The notes under the pieces: model-generated
Database searches by the model: none
What the model was told of the DNA's origin: nothing
Seen by the model: the letters and a program-made list of their open reading frames with translations, nothing else
In this document: piece by piece, positions 48,253-57,540 of the stretch
Numbering within the stretch: position 1 is the first letter of the stretch
How the letters are laid out: each line of letters starts with the position of its first letter
Made by a program: the position numbers and the translations under genes
From: Metabacillus litoralis
GTDB lineage: Bacteria; Bacillota; Bacilli; Bacillales; Bacillaceae
DNA length: 64,000 bases
Direction: 5' to 3'
Assembly (NCBI RefSeq): GCF_020524045.1
Contig: NZ_JAIVKL010000005.1
Span: 372,001 to 436,000 of the forward strand

Positions 48253-48360
48253 GTTCTTATCAAGAGCAGGTGGAGGGACTAGCCCTTTGAAGCCCGGCAA
48301 CCGACTTTTTATAAAAAGCACGGTGCTAATTCTTGCAGCATAAAGCTGATAGATAAGGAG
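48253..48360 (+). ncRNA. SAM-I riboswitch (S box) of mtnWXBD
   Basis: TTCTTATCAAGAGCAGGTGG opening, then GGGACTAGCCC, GAAGCCCGGCAACC, GGTGCTAATTC and GATAAGGA closing. Terminator at 48383-48420 follows. Same logic as the mtnK leader. Confidence 0.96.
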
Positions 48361-48382
48361 ATATGCTAGTTATATTTTATAA

Positions 48383-48420
48383 CAGCTTCTTCGATCTATG
48401 AGTATCGAAGAGGCTTTTTG
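48383..48420 (+). terminator. S-box terminator of the mtnW leader
   Basis: AGCTTCTTCGAT / ATCGAAGAGGCT stem (G-U pair included) followed by TTTTTG. Confidence 0.88.
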
Positions 48421-48613
48421 ACGTTTTAATGTATTTTTAGTTACTAAAGAAGATTCGTCTGAGATCTTTTTTATAAGTCATTTTAGTAAGCTTTGGTTCT
48501 ATATTAAATAAAAAAATCTCTCTTAATCATCTGCATGAATGGGATAAAAATGATAAGATGATAAAATAAGTTGAAGTATTCAGATTAATGAGTTATAGAA
48601 AGTAGGGTTTTGT

Positions 48614-49855
48614 GTGAGTGAAGTGATTGCTACATATCTTGTTCATGATGCGAAAGGAGATCTTCAAAAAAAAGCTGAAGGAATCGCATTGGGTTTAACA
48701 GTTGGTTCGTGGACTGATCTTCCGCTACTTGAGCAAGAACAATTAAAAGCTCATAAAGGAAGAGTGTTAGAAGTCAACAAACTAGAAGACTGTGAAAAAA
48801 CAAATTTATTCTTAGGTAAAAAAGTGACTAAAGGTGAGATAAAAATTGCTTATCCTAGCTTGAACTATAGTCATGATCTTCCAGCTATTTTAACAACAGT
48901 CTTTGGAAAATTATCACTCGATGGTGAAGTGAAGCTTGTTGATATGGAATTTTCAGATGCATTGAAAGAGGCTTTTCCTGGGCCATCATTTGGTGTAACT
49001 GGAATTCGCGAAAAATTAGGTGTGTATGATCGACCTTTATTAATGAGTATTTTTAAGGGTGTTATTGGAAGAGATCTCGAGTATCTTAAAGAGCAGTTAA
49101 AACAGCAGATATTAGGTGGAGTTGATTTGGTAAAAGATGATGAAATCCTCTTTGATAATCCGTTAACACCATTTGAAGACCGTATCACTGCAGGAAAAGA
49201 GATTATTAAACAAGTTTATAATGAGACCGGCCATAAAGCTCTGTATGCAGTGAATTTATCAGGGAAAACTTATGACTTAAAAGATAAAGCAAAAAGAGCA
49301 TCCGAATTAGGTGCAGATGTCCTGTTATTTAATGTGTTTGCATATGGTTTAGATGTTTTGCAAAGTTTAGCTGAAGATGCTGATGTTACTGTACCAATCA
49401 TGGCACACCCTGCTGTTAGTGGTGCATTAACTTCCTCTAGCTTATACGGCTTTTCTAGTTCCTTATTGCTGGGAAAATTGTTAAGAACTGCAGGAGCAGA
49501 TTTCACCTTATTTCCATCTCCATATGGAAGTGTTGCATTAAATAGAGAAGATGCATTGGGGATTGCTGAAAACTGTTTAGTTAAAAATCAATTCAAGCAA
49601 TCTTTCCCAGTTCCATCTGCAGGGATACATCCAGGATTAGTTCCTCTTCTGATGAATGACTTTGGAATTGATTCAGTGATAAATGCAGGTGGGGGAGTTC
49701 ATGGTCATCCAAATGGTGCCATAGGTGGTGGACAAGCCTTCCGTGCAGCTATTGATGGGACATTATCAGGTATTAGTTTAAAGCAAGCAGCTGAAAGTAG
49801 TAATGACTTAAAAATTGCAATCGATCTTTGGGGCAGTACAGAGGTGAATAAATGA
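48614..49855 (+). CDS. mtnW: RuBisCO-like 2,3-diketo-5-methylthiopentyl-1-phosphate enolase MtnW
   Basis: 413 residues, type IV RuBisCO-like protein. [10 protein letters not shown] (Lys174, Asp176, Glu177) corresponds to the carbamylated-Lys metal site of RuBis[20 protein letters not shown] and [15 protein letters not shown] are phosphate and loop regions. Enolises the diketo intermediate, it does not fix CO2. GTG start at 48614 after GTAGGG. First gene of mtnWXBD, overlapping mtnX by four bases. Confidence 0.97.
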   Translation: MSEVIATYLVHDAKGDLQKKAEGIALGLTVGSWTDLPLLEQEQLKAHKGRVLEVNKLEDCEKTNLFLGKKVTKGEIKIAYPSLNYSHDLPAILTTVFGKLSLDGEVKLVDMEFSDALKEAFPGPSFGVTGIREKLGVYDRPLLMSIFKGVIGRDLEYLKEQLKQQILGGVDLVKDDEILFDNPLTPFEDRITAGKEIIKQVYNETGHKALYAVNLSGKTYDLKDKAKRASELGADVLLFNVFAYGLDVLQSLAEDADVTVPIMAHPAVSGALTSSSLYGFSSSLLLGKLLRTAGADFTLFPSPYGSVALNREDALGIAENCLVKNQFKQSFPVPSAGIHPGLVPLLMNDFGIDSVINAGGGVHGHPNGAIGGGQAFRAAIDGTLSGISLKQAAESSNDLKIAIDLWGSTEVNK

Positions 49856-50514
49856 AAAATAAAGTGATTATTTGTGATTTTGATGGAACGATCACAGAAA
49901 CAGATAACATAATAGCGATTATGAAAAAATTTGCTCCTCCAGAATGGGATTCATTAAAGAATGGAGTGCTTTCACAGGAAATTTCCATTCGTGAAGGTGT
50001 GGGCAAGATGTTTCAGCTTTTACCTTCTTTTAAAAAAAATGACATCATTGATTACATTTTAGAGCATGCAGAAATAAGAACTGGTTTTAAGGATTTCGTT
50101 CAATATACAAAAGATAAAAATATTCCTCTTTTTATCGTAAGTGGTGGAATAGATTTTTTTGTTTATCCACTTCTTAAAGATCTCATTGATGAAGATAAAA
50201 TCTATTGCAACAGAGCTAACTTCACAAATGAACAAATTGAAATTGAGTGGCCTTATAGCTGTGATGATCATTGCGATAATGAATGTGGTTGCTGTAAACC
50301 ATCTTTGATTAGAAAGTTGACTGATAAAGAACAAAGTAAAATTGTTATTGGGGATTCTATTACTGATTTACAAGCAGCGAAACTTGGTGATTTTGTCATT
50401 GCAAGAGATCTTTTATTAGAGAAAAGTAAAGAATTAAATCTACCCCATAAGCCGTTTACAACCTTTTATGATGTTATAGATATCCTAGAACAGCTTGAGG
50501 AGGTTGAGGTATGA
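49852..50514 (+). CDS. mtnX: 2-hydroxy-3-keto-5-methylthiopentenyl-1-phosphate phosphatase MtnX
   Basis: 220 residues, HAD family. CDFDGTIT gives nucleophile Asp9 and acid Asp11; [10 protein letters not shown] is motif II and [17 protein letters not shown] motif IV. A Cys/His cluster ([15 protein letters not shown]) is present, typical of MtnX. Makes dihydroxyketomethylthiopentene. Overlaps both mtnW (ATGA) and mtnB (ATGA), so the three are tightly coupled. Confidence 0.95.
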   Translation: MKNKVIICDFDGTITETDNIIAIMKKFAPPEWDSLKNGVLSQEISIREGVGKMFQLLPSFKKNDIIDYILEHAEIRTGFKDFVQYTKDKNIPLFIVSGGIDFFVYPLLKDLIDEDKIYCNRANFTNEQIEIEWPYSCDDHCDNECGCCKPSLIRKLTDKEQSKIVIGDSITDLQAAKLGDFVIARDLLLEKSKELNLPHKPFTTFYDVIDILEQLEEVEV

Positions 50515-51137
50515 GCATTTTGCAAAAAAGATGGGAAGAGCTAGCAGATATTAAACGTGTGTTAGCAAAACGAGACTGGTTTCCAGGAACTAGTGGAAAT
50601 CTTGCTATCAAAGTAGAGCAAGATCCATTAAATTTCTTAGTTACAGCAAGTGGGAAAGATAAAACAAAGGAAACGAATGAAGATTTTTTACTTGTTGATG
50701 CTAAAGGGGATCCGGTAGAACAAACTCATTTAAAGCCTTCTGCTGAAACACTTTTGCATGTTGAGGTATTTAGTAAAACAAATGCTGGGTGCAGTCTTCA
50801 TGTACATACGGTTGATAATAATGTGATTTCTGAGTTATACGGAGATTCCGGTAGTATCACATTTAAGGGACAAGAGATTATTAAGGCCTATGGTTTATGG
50901 GAAGAGGATGCTGAGTATTCTATTCCGATCATTTACAATCATGCTGATATCCCAACATTAGCAACCGAATTTTCGAAGTTTGTTGAAAAAGATGCTGGTG
51001 CTGTTTTAATAAGAAATCACGGTATCACTGTATGGGGAAGAAATGCTCTGGAAGCGAAGAAGTATCTTGAAGCAAGTGAATTTTTATTTTCTTATCATTT
51101 AAAATTATTATCACTGAAAGCTTTGACACTTTCTTAA
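50511..51137 (+). CDS. mtnB: Methylthioribulose-1-phosphate dehydratase MtnB
   Basis: 208 residues, class II aldolase fold. Zinc ligands His97 and His99 ([10 protein letters not shown]) and His170 (RNHGITVWG); GTSGNLAIK and TASGKDK bind phosphate. Catalyses the dehydration between MtnA and MtnW. Third gene of the operon; a mobile-element remnant lies 49 bp downstream, before mtnD. Confidence 0.96.
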   Translation: MSILQKRWEELADIKRVLAKRDWFPGTSGNLAIKVEQDPLNFLVTASGKDKTKETNEDFLLVDAKGDPVEQTHLKPSAETLLHVEVFSKTNAGCSLHVHTVDNNVISELYGDSGSITFKGQEIIKAYGLWEEDAEYSIPIIYNHADIPTLATEFSKFVEKDAGAVLIRNHGITVWGRNALEAKKYLEASEFLFSYHLKLLSLKALTLS

Positions 51138-51185
51138 AAAGATAATGACTTTACAGTTAGCTACTTTCTGTTTAAGTTAATATTT

Positions 51186-51211
51186 AAGGAACAGAGTTTA
51201 CGAAAACAGCC
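51186..51211 (+). repeat. AT-rich MITE-like element remnant, copy E
   Basis: AAGGAACAGAGTTTACGAAA followed by ACAGCC corresponds to the right end (AAGCAACAAAGTTTACG...) of the AT-rich family. The left part is missing. It lies within the mtnB-mtnD intergenic space. Confidence 0.6.
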
Positions 51212-51266
51212 ATATTAAAAATCACCAGTTCAAATGCATAATAGACAAAAATTAGGAGGAGAAAAA

Positions 51267-51803
51267 ATGGCAGTTATTAAAGTGAGAAACACAAAAGAAG
51301 TAATTGAAGGGTATGAAAGCGTATTAAGCTTTTTAGAAAAACAAGGTGTTTTATATGAACATTGGGATATGAGTAAACTTCCAGCACATTTAAAAGAAAA
51401 ATTTGTACTAAATGATGAAGAAAAAGAAGAAATCTTATCTTCGTATAAAGAAGAGATTGAAGAACTAGCTGAAAGAAGAGGCTATAAAACGTGGGACATT
51501 GTAGCTTTATCTGATGCTACACCTAACTTAGAAGAACTTTTGAAAAAATTTGAAAATGTCCACACTCATACCGAAGATGAAGTTCGTGCAATTACGGCTG
51601 GTCATGGCATATTTATCATTAAAGGTGAGGAAGAAGTAGGTTATTTCGATGTGGAGTTAGAAGCTGGTGATGTGATTTCCGTACCAGAAGGTAATCCGCA
51701 TTTCTTCACACTGATGGAAGATCGTCAAGTTGTTGCTGTGAGATTGTTCATTGAAACAGAAGGTTGGGTAGCACATCCTTACCAAGACAAAATTAGTAAA
51801 TAA
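51267..51803 (+). CDS. mtnD: Acireductone dioxygenase MtnD
   Basis: 178 residues from the ATG at 51267 after TTAGGAGGAG; the frame from 51234 is longer but has no site. Cupin metal ligands are His99, His101, Glu105 (HTHTEDEVRAI) and His145 (GNPHFF). With Fe it makes 2-keto-4-methylthiobutyrate and formate; with Ni it makes off-pathway products. Last gene of the salvage operon; followed by the terminator-bearing repeat at 51813. Confidence 0.96.
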   Translation: MAVIKVRNTKEVIEGYESVLSFLEKQGVLYEHWDMSKLPAHLKEKFVLNDEEKEEILSSYKEEIEELAERRGYKTWDIVALSDATPNLEELLKKFENVHTHTEDEVRAITAGHGIFIIKGEEEVGYFDVELEAGDVISVPEGNPHFFTLMEDRQVVAVRLFIETEGWVAHPYQDKISK

Positions 51804-51812
51804 CACGATAAT

Positions 51813-52137
51813 AAAAGAGGTTGGGACATAAGTAGTTAAGCTAAAGATAAACCCGAATTATTAGGAGATATGTCAATTAAACATTCGCCTAATAGTTCGG
51901 GTTTTTATTTGCCGTCTTCAATAGTTTTTTGATTTTATATACTATTTCTAAGAACTAGTGGAATGGAGCGGAAGACACTAGGGCACCTACTTAGAATTGA
52001 GGAAAGGCTGAGACCCGCAGACGGTTTGCGTCTAGGAGGCTCAGCTTCCTCCCCGTGGAACGCGAGTGTCTGCAGCGCAATGAAACGAACTTGTTACTTT
52101 CAGCTTAACTGAATTTAGTTTTATTCGTCTTTTTCTG
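51813..52137 (+). repeat. Right-truncated copy of the 350-bp inverted-repeat element
   Basis: Begins AAAAGAGGTTGGGACATAA and carries the same terminator-like hairpin (CCCGAATTATTAGG / CCTAATAGTTCGGG then TTTTTATTT, 51850-51908) and GC-rich block (GAGGAAAGGCTGAGACC, GAGGCTCAGCTTCCTCCCCG). The terminal inverted repeat expected on the right is absent; the element runs into the end of the ABC-F gene. It likely terminates the mtnWXBD transcript. Confidence 0.8.
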
Positions 52138-53838
52138 TTACTTATCTTTTAAAGTATTCAAGAGCTCCTGTTTTCTATTAGTTAATGTAAGAAACTCATT
52201 GTCTAGCTGTTTATAGATTTGAGAATCTTTTGATACTAAGCTTAGTTCACTAATGATTGCAGATAAGTTTGTAGTGATTCTTAACAATTCTTCCTTAATT
52301 AATCTGTTAGTGTGATACTTTTGATTTTGTTTTTCTTGGAAGTCTTTTAAATTTGTTTCAATGCGTTTTACTTTTTTATTCGCTATAACAAGTAACTTAT
52401 TACAAACTTTATTTAAGAAATAAAAATCATGAGATACAATGAGTAAGGTTCCTGAGAATTCTATTAATGTTTCTTCAAGTTGCTCACGACTTGACAAGTC
52501 AAGGTGGTTTGTAGGCTCATCTAGTATTAAAAGATCATACTCATCTAACAGTATTTTTGTAAGTTTTATCCTTGTTACTTCTCCTAAACTTAGAGTTTCG
52601 ATTTTTTGAGCTAATTTCTCTCCTTTCATTCCCATTTTCGCTAAAGTGCTTCGTGCTTGAGTGATTTTGGCTTGTTCACTGAACGCTAAAGCTTCAATTG
52701 CTGTTTGATTGAGTGGTAAGTTAGTTACGTCTTGATTTAAATAGGCAATCCTTAACGAATCGTTAATTGACATGCTACCAGATGTTAGGGATTCTTGGTT
52801 CAACAAGATTTTTAGTAATGTTGTTTTACCAGATCCATTTGGACCAACTAATCCAATTCGCTCTCCATGGTTAAAGTAAAAAGAGCTTTCAGTAAATATA
52901 TCTTTAGTAGGAAATGTTTTTGTTATATTTCGTGCTTCTGCTATTCTTTTCCCGCGTTTTTTATTAGCTTGAAATTGAAAATGTACAAGATCCTCATTCA
53001 TTGGTTTTTCTACTTTGTTACGCTCAAGTTCCCGTTCTAATCGCTTATATTTTGATTTTACTGCTCGATCAAGCTTCTTCGCCTTCACACCATGAAATTC
53101 TTTAAAGCCTTCTTGATCCCTCATTGTACGATGTGCTTTATCAGACCATTTTTGTAGTTGGTTCATTTGTCCTTCAATTTTTTCTTTATATTTTTGTTGA
53201 ACTTCATATTGTTGGACTTTTTCATCATACTGTTTTTTCTTTTGGGATTGAAATTCAGTATAGCTTCCGTTATAGATAGTCAGTTTACAACGATCGATAT
53301 CAAAAATTTTATTGACAGTTTCATCCAAAAAATATCTGTCATGGGAAATAATGATAACTGATCCCTTATACTTTTTTAATTGATCAATTAACCATGTAAC
53401 ACCTTGGTAATCTAAATGATTTGTGGGTTCGTCTAATATAATAAGATCAGGATGGGTTGACCAAATTTTTGCTAATGCAATTTTTAACTTTTCTCCTTCA
53501 CTTACCGAATTAAATCTTTTATTTTCCCACATGTTAATTTTTTCTAAACCTAATTCCCGCGAGTTTTGGAGAAAATCAGAAGAAAAATGGTTACCATTTT
53601 TCATTTTATAGTCAATGGTTTGGGAAAGATAACTTATTGTGATCTTATCTACTGTGTTAAGTGAGCCTTCATCAGGTTGTATTTTTCTATTTAGAATTTG
53701 AGCCAATGTAGTTTTTCCACATCCATTTGCCCCAACAAGTCCAATCCGATCGTACTTGTTTATATGAAATGAGATCTTATTTAATACTTGTTGATCACCA
53801 AATTGTTTGCTAATAGATGTTGCTTCTAATAAAAACAT
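52138..53838 (-). CDS. ABC-F family ATPase, probable ribosome protection type
   Basis: 566 residues with two ABC domains and no membrane helices. Walker A GANGCGKTTL and GPNGSGKTTL, signatures SVSEGEKLKIALA and TLSLGEVTRIKLT, Walker B DLIILDEPTNHLD and DLLILDEPTNHLD. Between them is a helical P-site linker (about 190-300) with many Lys/Arg/Glu, and a C-terminal coiled-coil extension. ABC-F proteins act on the ribosome; members of this length often displace macrolide, lincosamide, streptogramin or pleuromutilin drugs. Which class applies here is unknown. GGGAGG six bases before ATG. It ends where the truncated repeat ends. Confidence 0.85.
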   Translation of the reverse strand: MFLLEATSISKQFGDQQVLNKISFHINKYDRIGLVGANGCGKTTLAQILNRKIQPDEGSLNTVDKITISYLSQTIDYKMKNGNHFSSDFLQNSRELGLEKINMWENKRFNSVSEGEKLKIALAKIWSTHPDLIILDEPTNHLDYQGVTWLIDQLKKYKGSVIIISHDRYFLDETVNKIFDIDRCKLTIYNGSYTEFQSQKKKQYDEKVQQYEVQQKYKEKIEGQMNQLQKWSDKAHRTMRDQEGFKEFHGVKAKKLDRAVKSKYKRLERELERNKVEKPMNEDLVHFQFQANKKRGKRIAEARNITKTFPTKDIFTESSFYFNHGERIGLVGPNGSGKTTLLKILLNQESLTSGSMSINDSLRIAYLNQDVTNLPLNQTAIEALAFSEQAKITQARSTLAKMGMKGEKLAQKIETLSLGEVTRIKLTKILLDEYDLLILDEPTNHLDLSSREQLEETLIEFSGTLLIVSHDFYFLNKVCNKLLVIANKKVKRIETNLKDFQEKQNQKYHTNRLIKEELLRITTNLSAIISELSLVSKDSQIYKQLDNEFLTLTNRKQELLNTLKDK

Positions 53839-53855
53839 AAAAAAACCTCCCTATT

Positions 53856-53984
53856 CTAGAGAGATTAAAATAGCCAACTATCATATAATCATACAGAAAA
53901 ATACAGTACCTCTATAAATGCTTAATGAGGACTATACATGTACTTATGTATGATGAAGCTAGGCAGACTAATCCAATTTCTCTA
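53856..53984 (-). promoter_or_regulatory. Possible structured leader of the ABC-F gene
   Basis: On the minus strand CTAGAGAAATT (53984-53974) can pair with AATCTCTCTAG (53866-53856), which lies just before the GGGAGG site. Such pairing could hide or expose the ribosome-binding site, as in drug-inducible ABC-F genes. No convincing leader peptide was found. The remainder of 53985-54379 holds no gene; an imperfect hairpin sits near 54141-54186. Confidence 0.25.
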
Positions 53985-54379
53985 GTTTTTTTAATTATTC
54001 CATGTACGAATAAATAACCGGAAAAATAAGATTAGAACTTCATTGCTTCAACATACATCCTTTCATTTTCTTTAGTGAATCTAATCCTAAATCAAGAAAA
54101 AAAATTTTGGGGAAAAGACCACATTAAGAAACGAAAATATACTCTTTCAACTATGGTGTGCAAAAAACCATATTGTGGTAAGAGTTGCATATATTGATTA
54201 TAGACAACATAGAAAAAGAAATCAATTGATAAAAGTAGTTCTTTAGTTAAATAATAAAAATGTTCGAAAGATATAATGATTATGGTAATATAATATTGTG
54301 AGAAAACTTCAAATTTTCTTTACTTATTGATCTTTCCTATGATAAATTTTTAGCAATACTAAACAAAGGGGGCTATTAA

Positions 54380-55012
54380 ATGAAAGTTCGTTATCACTAT
54401 GTACCAAAGGAATCTGTGAAATATTGTGATATTAACAGTACAGTGAAGGAAGCTTATGATTATTTAAAAGAAACTGGATATCGAAGTATACCAGTCCTTA
54501 AAGAAGGAAAAACGTTTGCTGGCTTTATTTATAAGGCTCATATACTAGAACATTATGTAGAAAATCAAGGAAAAGAAACTGATGCATTAGAGTCATTAGT
54601 TAAAAATCAAGATGCATACATATTTGAAGAAGATTCTTTTTTTAAGACATTTCTTACGATTCGTCGACTTCCGTTTTTAGCTGTTCTAAATGAAGATAAA
54701 GAATTTTCGGGTATTATAACTCACTCGAATATAATGGATGTTTTAGAAGATTCATTTGGTATGAAGACTGGAGGATATTTGTTAACGGTTGGTACGAAAG
54801 AACATAAAGGTGCAATAAAAGATTTAGTAACCGCTGTTAAGGATCTAAATATTGAAGGTTTATTAACACTCGATAATGGTGATAAATATATACGTCGAAT
54901 AATCTTGAATTTATCAAGTGATGTATCTGAAGATAAATTATCTAAAGTAATTAAAAAGCTTGAAGACAAAGACTTTAGAGTTACCTCTGTTGATCGAATC
55001 GAAAAGCAATAG
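54380..55012 (+). CDS. cbpA: CBS-ACT domain protein, CbpA-like c-di-AMP receptor
   Basis: 210 residues. Two CBS motifs (about 1-130; VKEAYDYLKETGYRSIPVLK, FAGFIYKAHILEHY, FSGIITHSNIMDVLED) are followed by an ACT-like domain (GGYLLTVGTKEHKGAIKDLV, VTSVDRIEK). This CBS-ACT layout and length match CbpA of Listeria, which binds cyclic di-AMP. Function in this organism is inferred. Single gene with a strong terminator; GGGGG site before the ATG. Confidence 0.7.
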   Translation: MKVRYHYVPKESVKYCDINSTVKEAYDYLKETGYRSIPVLKEGKTFAGFIYKAHILEHYVENQGKETDALESLVKNQDAYIFEEDSFFKTFLTIRRLPFLAVLNEDKEFSGIITHSNIMDVLEDSFGMKTGGYLLTVGTKEHKGAIKDLVTAVKDLNIEGLLTLDNGDKYIRRIILNLSSDVSEDKLSKVIKKLEDKDFRVTSVDRIEKQ

Positions 55013-55042
55013 ATGTGATTTTAAGTTAAGTAATGCTCTGAA

Positions 55043-55103
55043 AATAGGACGAATAAAATAGAAGGTAAGGTACTATATTGCCTTCTATTTTTATTTGTCC
55101 TAC
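55043..55103. terminator. Bidirectional terminator after the CBS gene
   Basis: TAGGACGAATAAAATAGAAGG / CCTTCTATTTTTATTTGTCCTA (written as two arms) form a long stem with internal mismatch; it separates convergent genes. Confidence 0.8.
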
Positions 55104-55193
55104 TTCTTAGGAAGAAAGTAAATGATTTCACACAAAGAAAAATAGTTCTAGTAAAACGTCAATTAGCTCTTGAGGACTATTTGTTGCATGTAT

Positions 55194-55988
55194 TTAGTTT
55201 TCTCCTCTGAAATTTGGAATTGTTTCGAGTTCAATTAGTAATTCAGATAAAGTAACGGCATCTGCTTTTTGTTGTACAAGAGGTACATATTGTTTTAGTA
55301 CGGATGCGGTCTTTTCGCCTGCAATTCCAACATGACCAATGGCAATAATTTCATCATCTTGATCAATTCTACTCATTAATAGGTTCGCTTGTTTCAAAAT
55401 ATGCTTAATTGTATATTGTTCATCAAAAAAAAGTTCATTTTCTAGATATGGAACTCTAAGTTCTTTTGCAAGAGTTGCTACAACACTTTTACCAGTCGTT
55501 TTACTATCCAAATAGTAAAGTTCTCTCTCCTTACATACTTCTAATATGATTCTCATAACTCGTTCATCTGCAGTTGCTTTTGAGCCCATGTGATTATTCA
55601 TTCCTACAGCATGTGGAACATCATCAATAGCATCGTTCACTCGCTTCCTTATTTCTTCATCAGATAAATCGGTTGTAATTGCGCCAGGTCCTAACCAACT
55701 TTTTTTTCCTGCGATAGGTTCCATAGGGAGGTGAAGGATCACTTCATGACCATTTTTATGAGCTAATTTTGCATCCTTTTTTGTTGTTGGAAGAAAAGGC
55801 ATTACAGCAACTGTTAATGGAATAGGCAAAGAGATAATTTCCTCAGTACCCTTCATATTATTACCTAAATCGTCAATAACAATGGCCACTTGTCTTTCAT
55901 CTGATATAGGACCAGTCGTTTGAGCAACTGCGCTTGAATGTAATTGTACAAACAAAATAAACATACATGCAATAATAACTTTTATCAA
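55194..55988 (-). CDS. Divergent polysaccharide deacetylase family protein (DUF610/YibQ-like)
   Basis: 264 residues, TTG start at 55988 with TTAGGAGTGATC upstream. Signal peptide MIKVIIACMFILFVQLHSSA, so the protein is exported. VAIVIDDLGNN, LPIPLTVAVMPFLPTT, GHEVILHLPMEP and GMNNHMGSKATAD are the family motifs, with Asp and His residues at the positions used for metal binding in NodB-fold deacetylases. Substrate unknown; a wall polysaccharide or peptide is plausible. Single gene. Confidence 0.88.
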   Translation of the reverse strand: MIKVIIACMFILFVQLHSSAVAQTTGPISDERQVAIVIDDLGNNMKGTEEIISLPIPLTVAVMPFLPTTKKDAKLAHKNGHEVILHLPMEPIAGKKSWLGPGAITTDLSDEEIRKRVNDAIDDVPHAVGMNNHMGSKATADERVMRIILEVCKERELYYLDSKTTGKSVVATLAKELRVPYLENELFFDEQYTIKHILKQANLLMSRIDQDDEIIAIGHVGIAGEKTASVLKQYVPLVQQKADAVTLSELLIELETIPNFRGEN

Positions 55989-56124
55989 AGATGATCACTC
56001 CTAATTTGGCTCTATGAACGTATCTCTTGGATACTTCTAATTCAACATTTATTTTTTCTATAGCCAATATATTTTTTATAGTTTATCCTTTTCATAAATT
56101 AATCATGTGTAGGTCATTTAAAAT

Positions 56125-56501
56125 GGCTGTTTTCGTATACTTTGCTTTGTTGCTTTAAAAACTTGGCTATGTTAAAGCTTAATGTTGATTTTCAGCACTT
56201 TGTTGATTGGAGTGAAAGGCATGAGACTCCTGCGGGAGGAGCGTGTCAAAGGGAGACCCCACAGGCGCTTGCGCCGAGGAGGCTCCGGACCTAGGAAAAA
56301 ACGAACTGCATTTTTTCCCGGGAAAGCGAATGCCTGTAACGGAAATCAACAACAAAGTTTAACAGAGCCAAAAACTTAAGTAAGTAGCACAGGATAAAGT
56401 CTATTGGCAAAATTTCTACCTAGAATACTACCGTTAATACTTTAGTATAATGTTTTGCCTGCATAGTTTAGTTCATTAACCACAATCTTTTGAAAAATGC
56501 C
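56125..56501 (-). repeat. AT-rich GGCT-ended element, copy F, split by a GC-rich element
   Basis: Left part GGCTGTTTTCGTATACTTTG (56125-) and right part (56378-56501, ending AATCTTTTGAAAAATGCC) together make about 164 bp after removing the insert and one 8-bp repeat. Outer flanks TTTAAAAT and TATATAAA match at only 5 of 8 positions, so this is an older copy. Confidence 0.8.
56165..56369 (+). repeat. GC-rich GGCT-ended element, intact copy nested in copy F
   Basis: 205 bp from GGCTATGTTAAAGCTT to AAAGTTTAACAGAGCC, terminal inverted repeats about 16 bp. Perfect 8-bp duplication AAAAACTT at 56157-56164 and 56370-56377, both inside copy F. Core has GAGACTCCTGCGGGAGGAG, GGGAGACCCCACAGGCGC and GCGCCGAGGAGGCTCC. 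The ORF over it is not a gene. Confidence 0.9.
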
Positions 56502-56510
56502 TATATAAAA

Positions 56511-56646
56511 GGCTCTTTTCTGAAAGATTGTTGCTAATTGATCAAATTATGTAGTGGAAACATTGTTGTTATAGCAAAATAGGTACTATTCTAAGAAGAA
56601 AAGATGTCACTATGCTTTATATAGCCTTGTTTACTTGGAGGAACAT
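56511..56646 (+). repeat. AT-rich GGCT-ended element, copy G, right end lost
   Basis: GGCTCTTTTCTGAAAGATTG through GAAGAAAAGATGTCACTATG and TTGTTTACTTGGAGGAACAT, then homology stops. Starts ten bases after copy F ends. Bases 56647-56877 hold no gene beyond the spo0E leader. Confidence 0.8.
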
Positions 56647-56877
56647 CCTTATAAAAAGGGAAGATGTTTAACATCTAGTAGGATTGGGAATACAGAAAAT
56701 AGATAGATTTGATCTAGTGAAATTTATTAAACAAAGCAATGGTCTTGATCGTCAAATTTTTCAAGAAAATCATTTCTCTAGTAATTCACTTTTCTTCATA
56801 AATTCCATACCAGTCAATAATAAATTTTGAATTGAAAATTTTCACAAAATATCACTTGAATAGTAGGAGGGATTTTG

Positions 56878-57129
56878 ATGAATTTCAATCGTAAAAAAAC
56901 AAAGTTACTTGATGCAATAGACGATAAAAGACAGGAAATGATTGAAACTGCAAATAGAGAAGGATATACAAGTGAAACTGCAGTAAACTGTAGTCAGGAC
57001 TTAGATTTACTTATAAATGAATATCAACTACTTTTAATTGAAGAGAAAAAATATTCCAATACTAGTCCAATATCTAACTTTGTCCATTCAATGAAAATGA
57101 TTGCTTATAAAGACCGATTTTCTTATTAA
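56878..57129 (+). CDS. spo0E: Spo0A~P phosphatase Spo0E
   Basis: 83 residues from the ATG at 56878, seven bases after AGGAGG. LLDAIDDKRQEMIETANREG followed by NCSQDLDLLINEYQLLL matches the Spo0E helix pair with S-Q-x-L-D-x-L-I-N-E-Y. The C-terminal tail beyond 55 residues is as in B. subtilis Spo0E. It removes phosphate from Spo0A~P and delays sporulation. Position before mhqR and motBA matches B. subtilis. Mobile elements flank it on both sides. Confidence 0.88.
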   Translation: MNFNRKKTKLLDAIDDKRQEMIETANREGYTSETAVNCSQDLDLLINEYQLLLIEEKKYSNTSPISNFVHSMKMIAYKDRFSY

Positions 57130-57133
57130 TTAA

Positions 57134-57292
57134 GGCTCTTTTCTGTAAGGTTGTTGCTAATTGACGTTATATCTGTTAGAAGCAGAGTATGATTGGATAA
57201 AAGGTCCGATCTGTAGAAGAAAAGATGCAACTATAATTTATAGATAGTTGTTTTTATCAGTCTCTAAAAACAATAAGTTTGTGAAAACAGCC
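57134..57292 (+). repeat. AT-rich GGCT-ended MITE-like element, copy H
   Basis: 159 bp, GGCTCTTTTCTGTAAGG to GTGAAAACAGCC. Perfect 8-bp duplication TTAATTAA at 57126-57133 and 57293-57300. Begins 4 bases after the spo0E stop codon. Confidence 0.92.
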
Positions 57293-57540
57293 TTAATTAA
57301 TGCTATATAGAATAATTTGATACATACTTATGAATTTGTATGGCTGATGAGAAATCGCTGAAGAGTAAGGGGAAGGCTATATTTCTGAGACAAAACATGG
57401 TCAGAATAGGTAGCCTTTTTTATTATAAGGTATATTTACTTAGACCTAATTAGGAATTGAACGTTTCTGGAACATCTTCTATTCCTAATCGTTTAAGCTT
57501 TTCTTATTGGTCGTATAGTGATAAGATTTCAAATTTTGCA

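Noticed and set aside
56182-56379. ORF of 65 codons rich in Arg/Gly
   Set aside because: It lies entirely across the nested GC-rich mobile element and part of copy F; no ribosome-binding site or family features.
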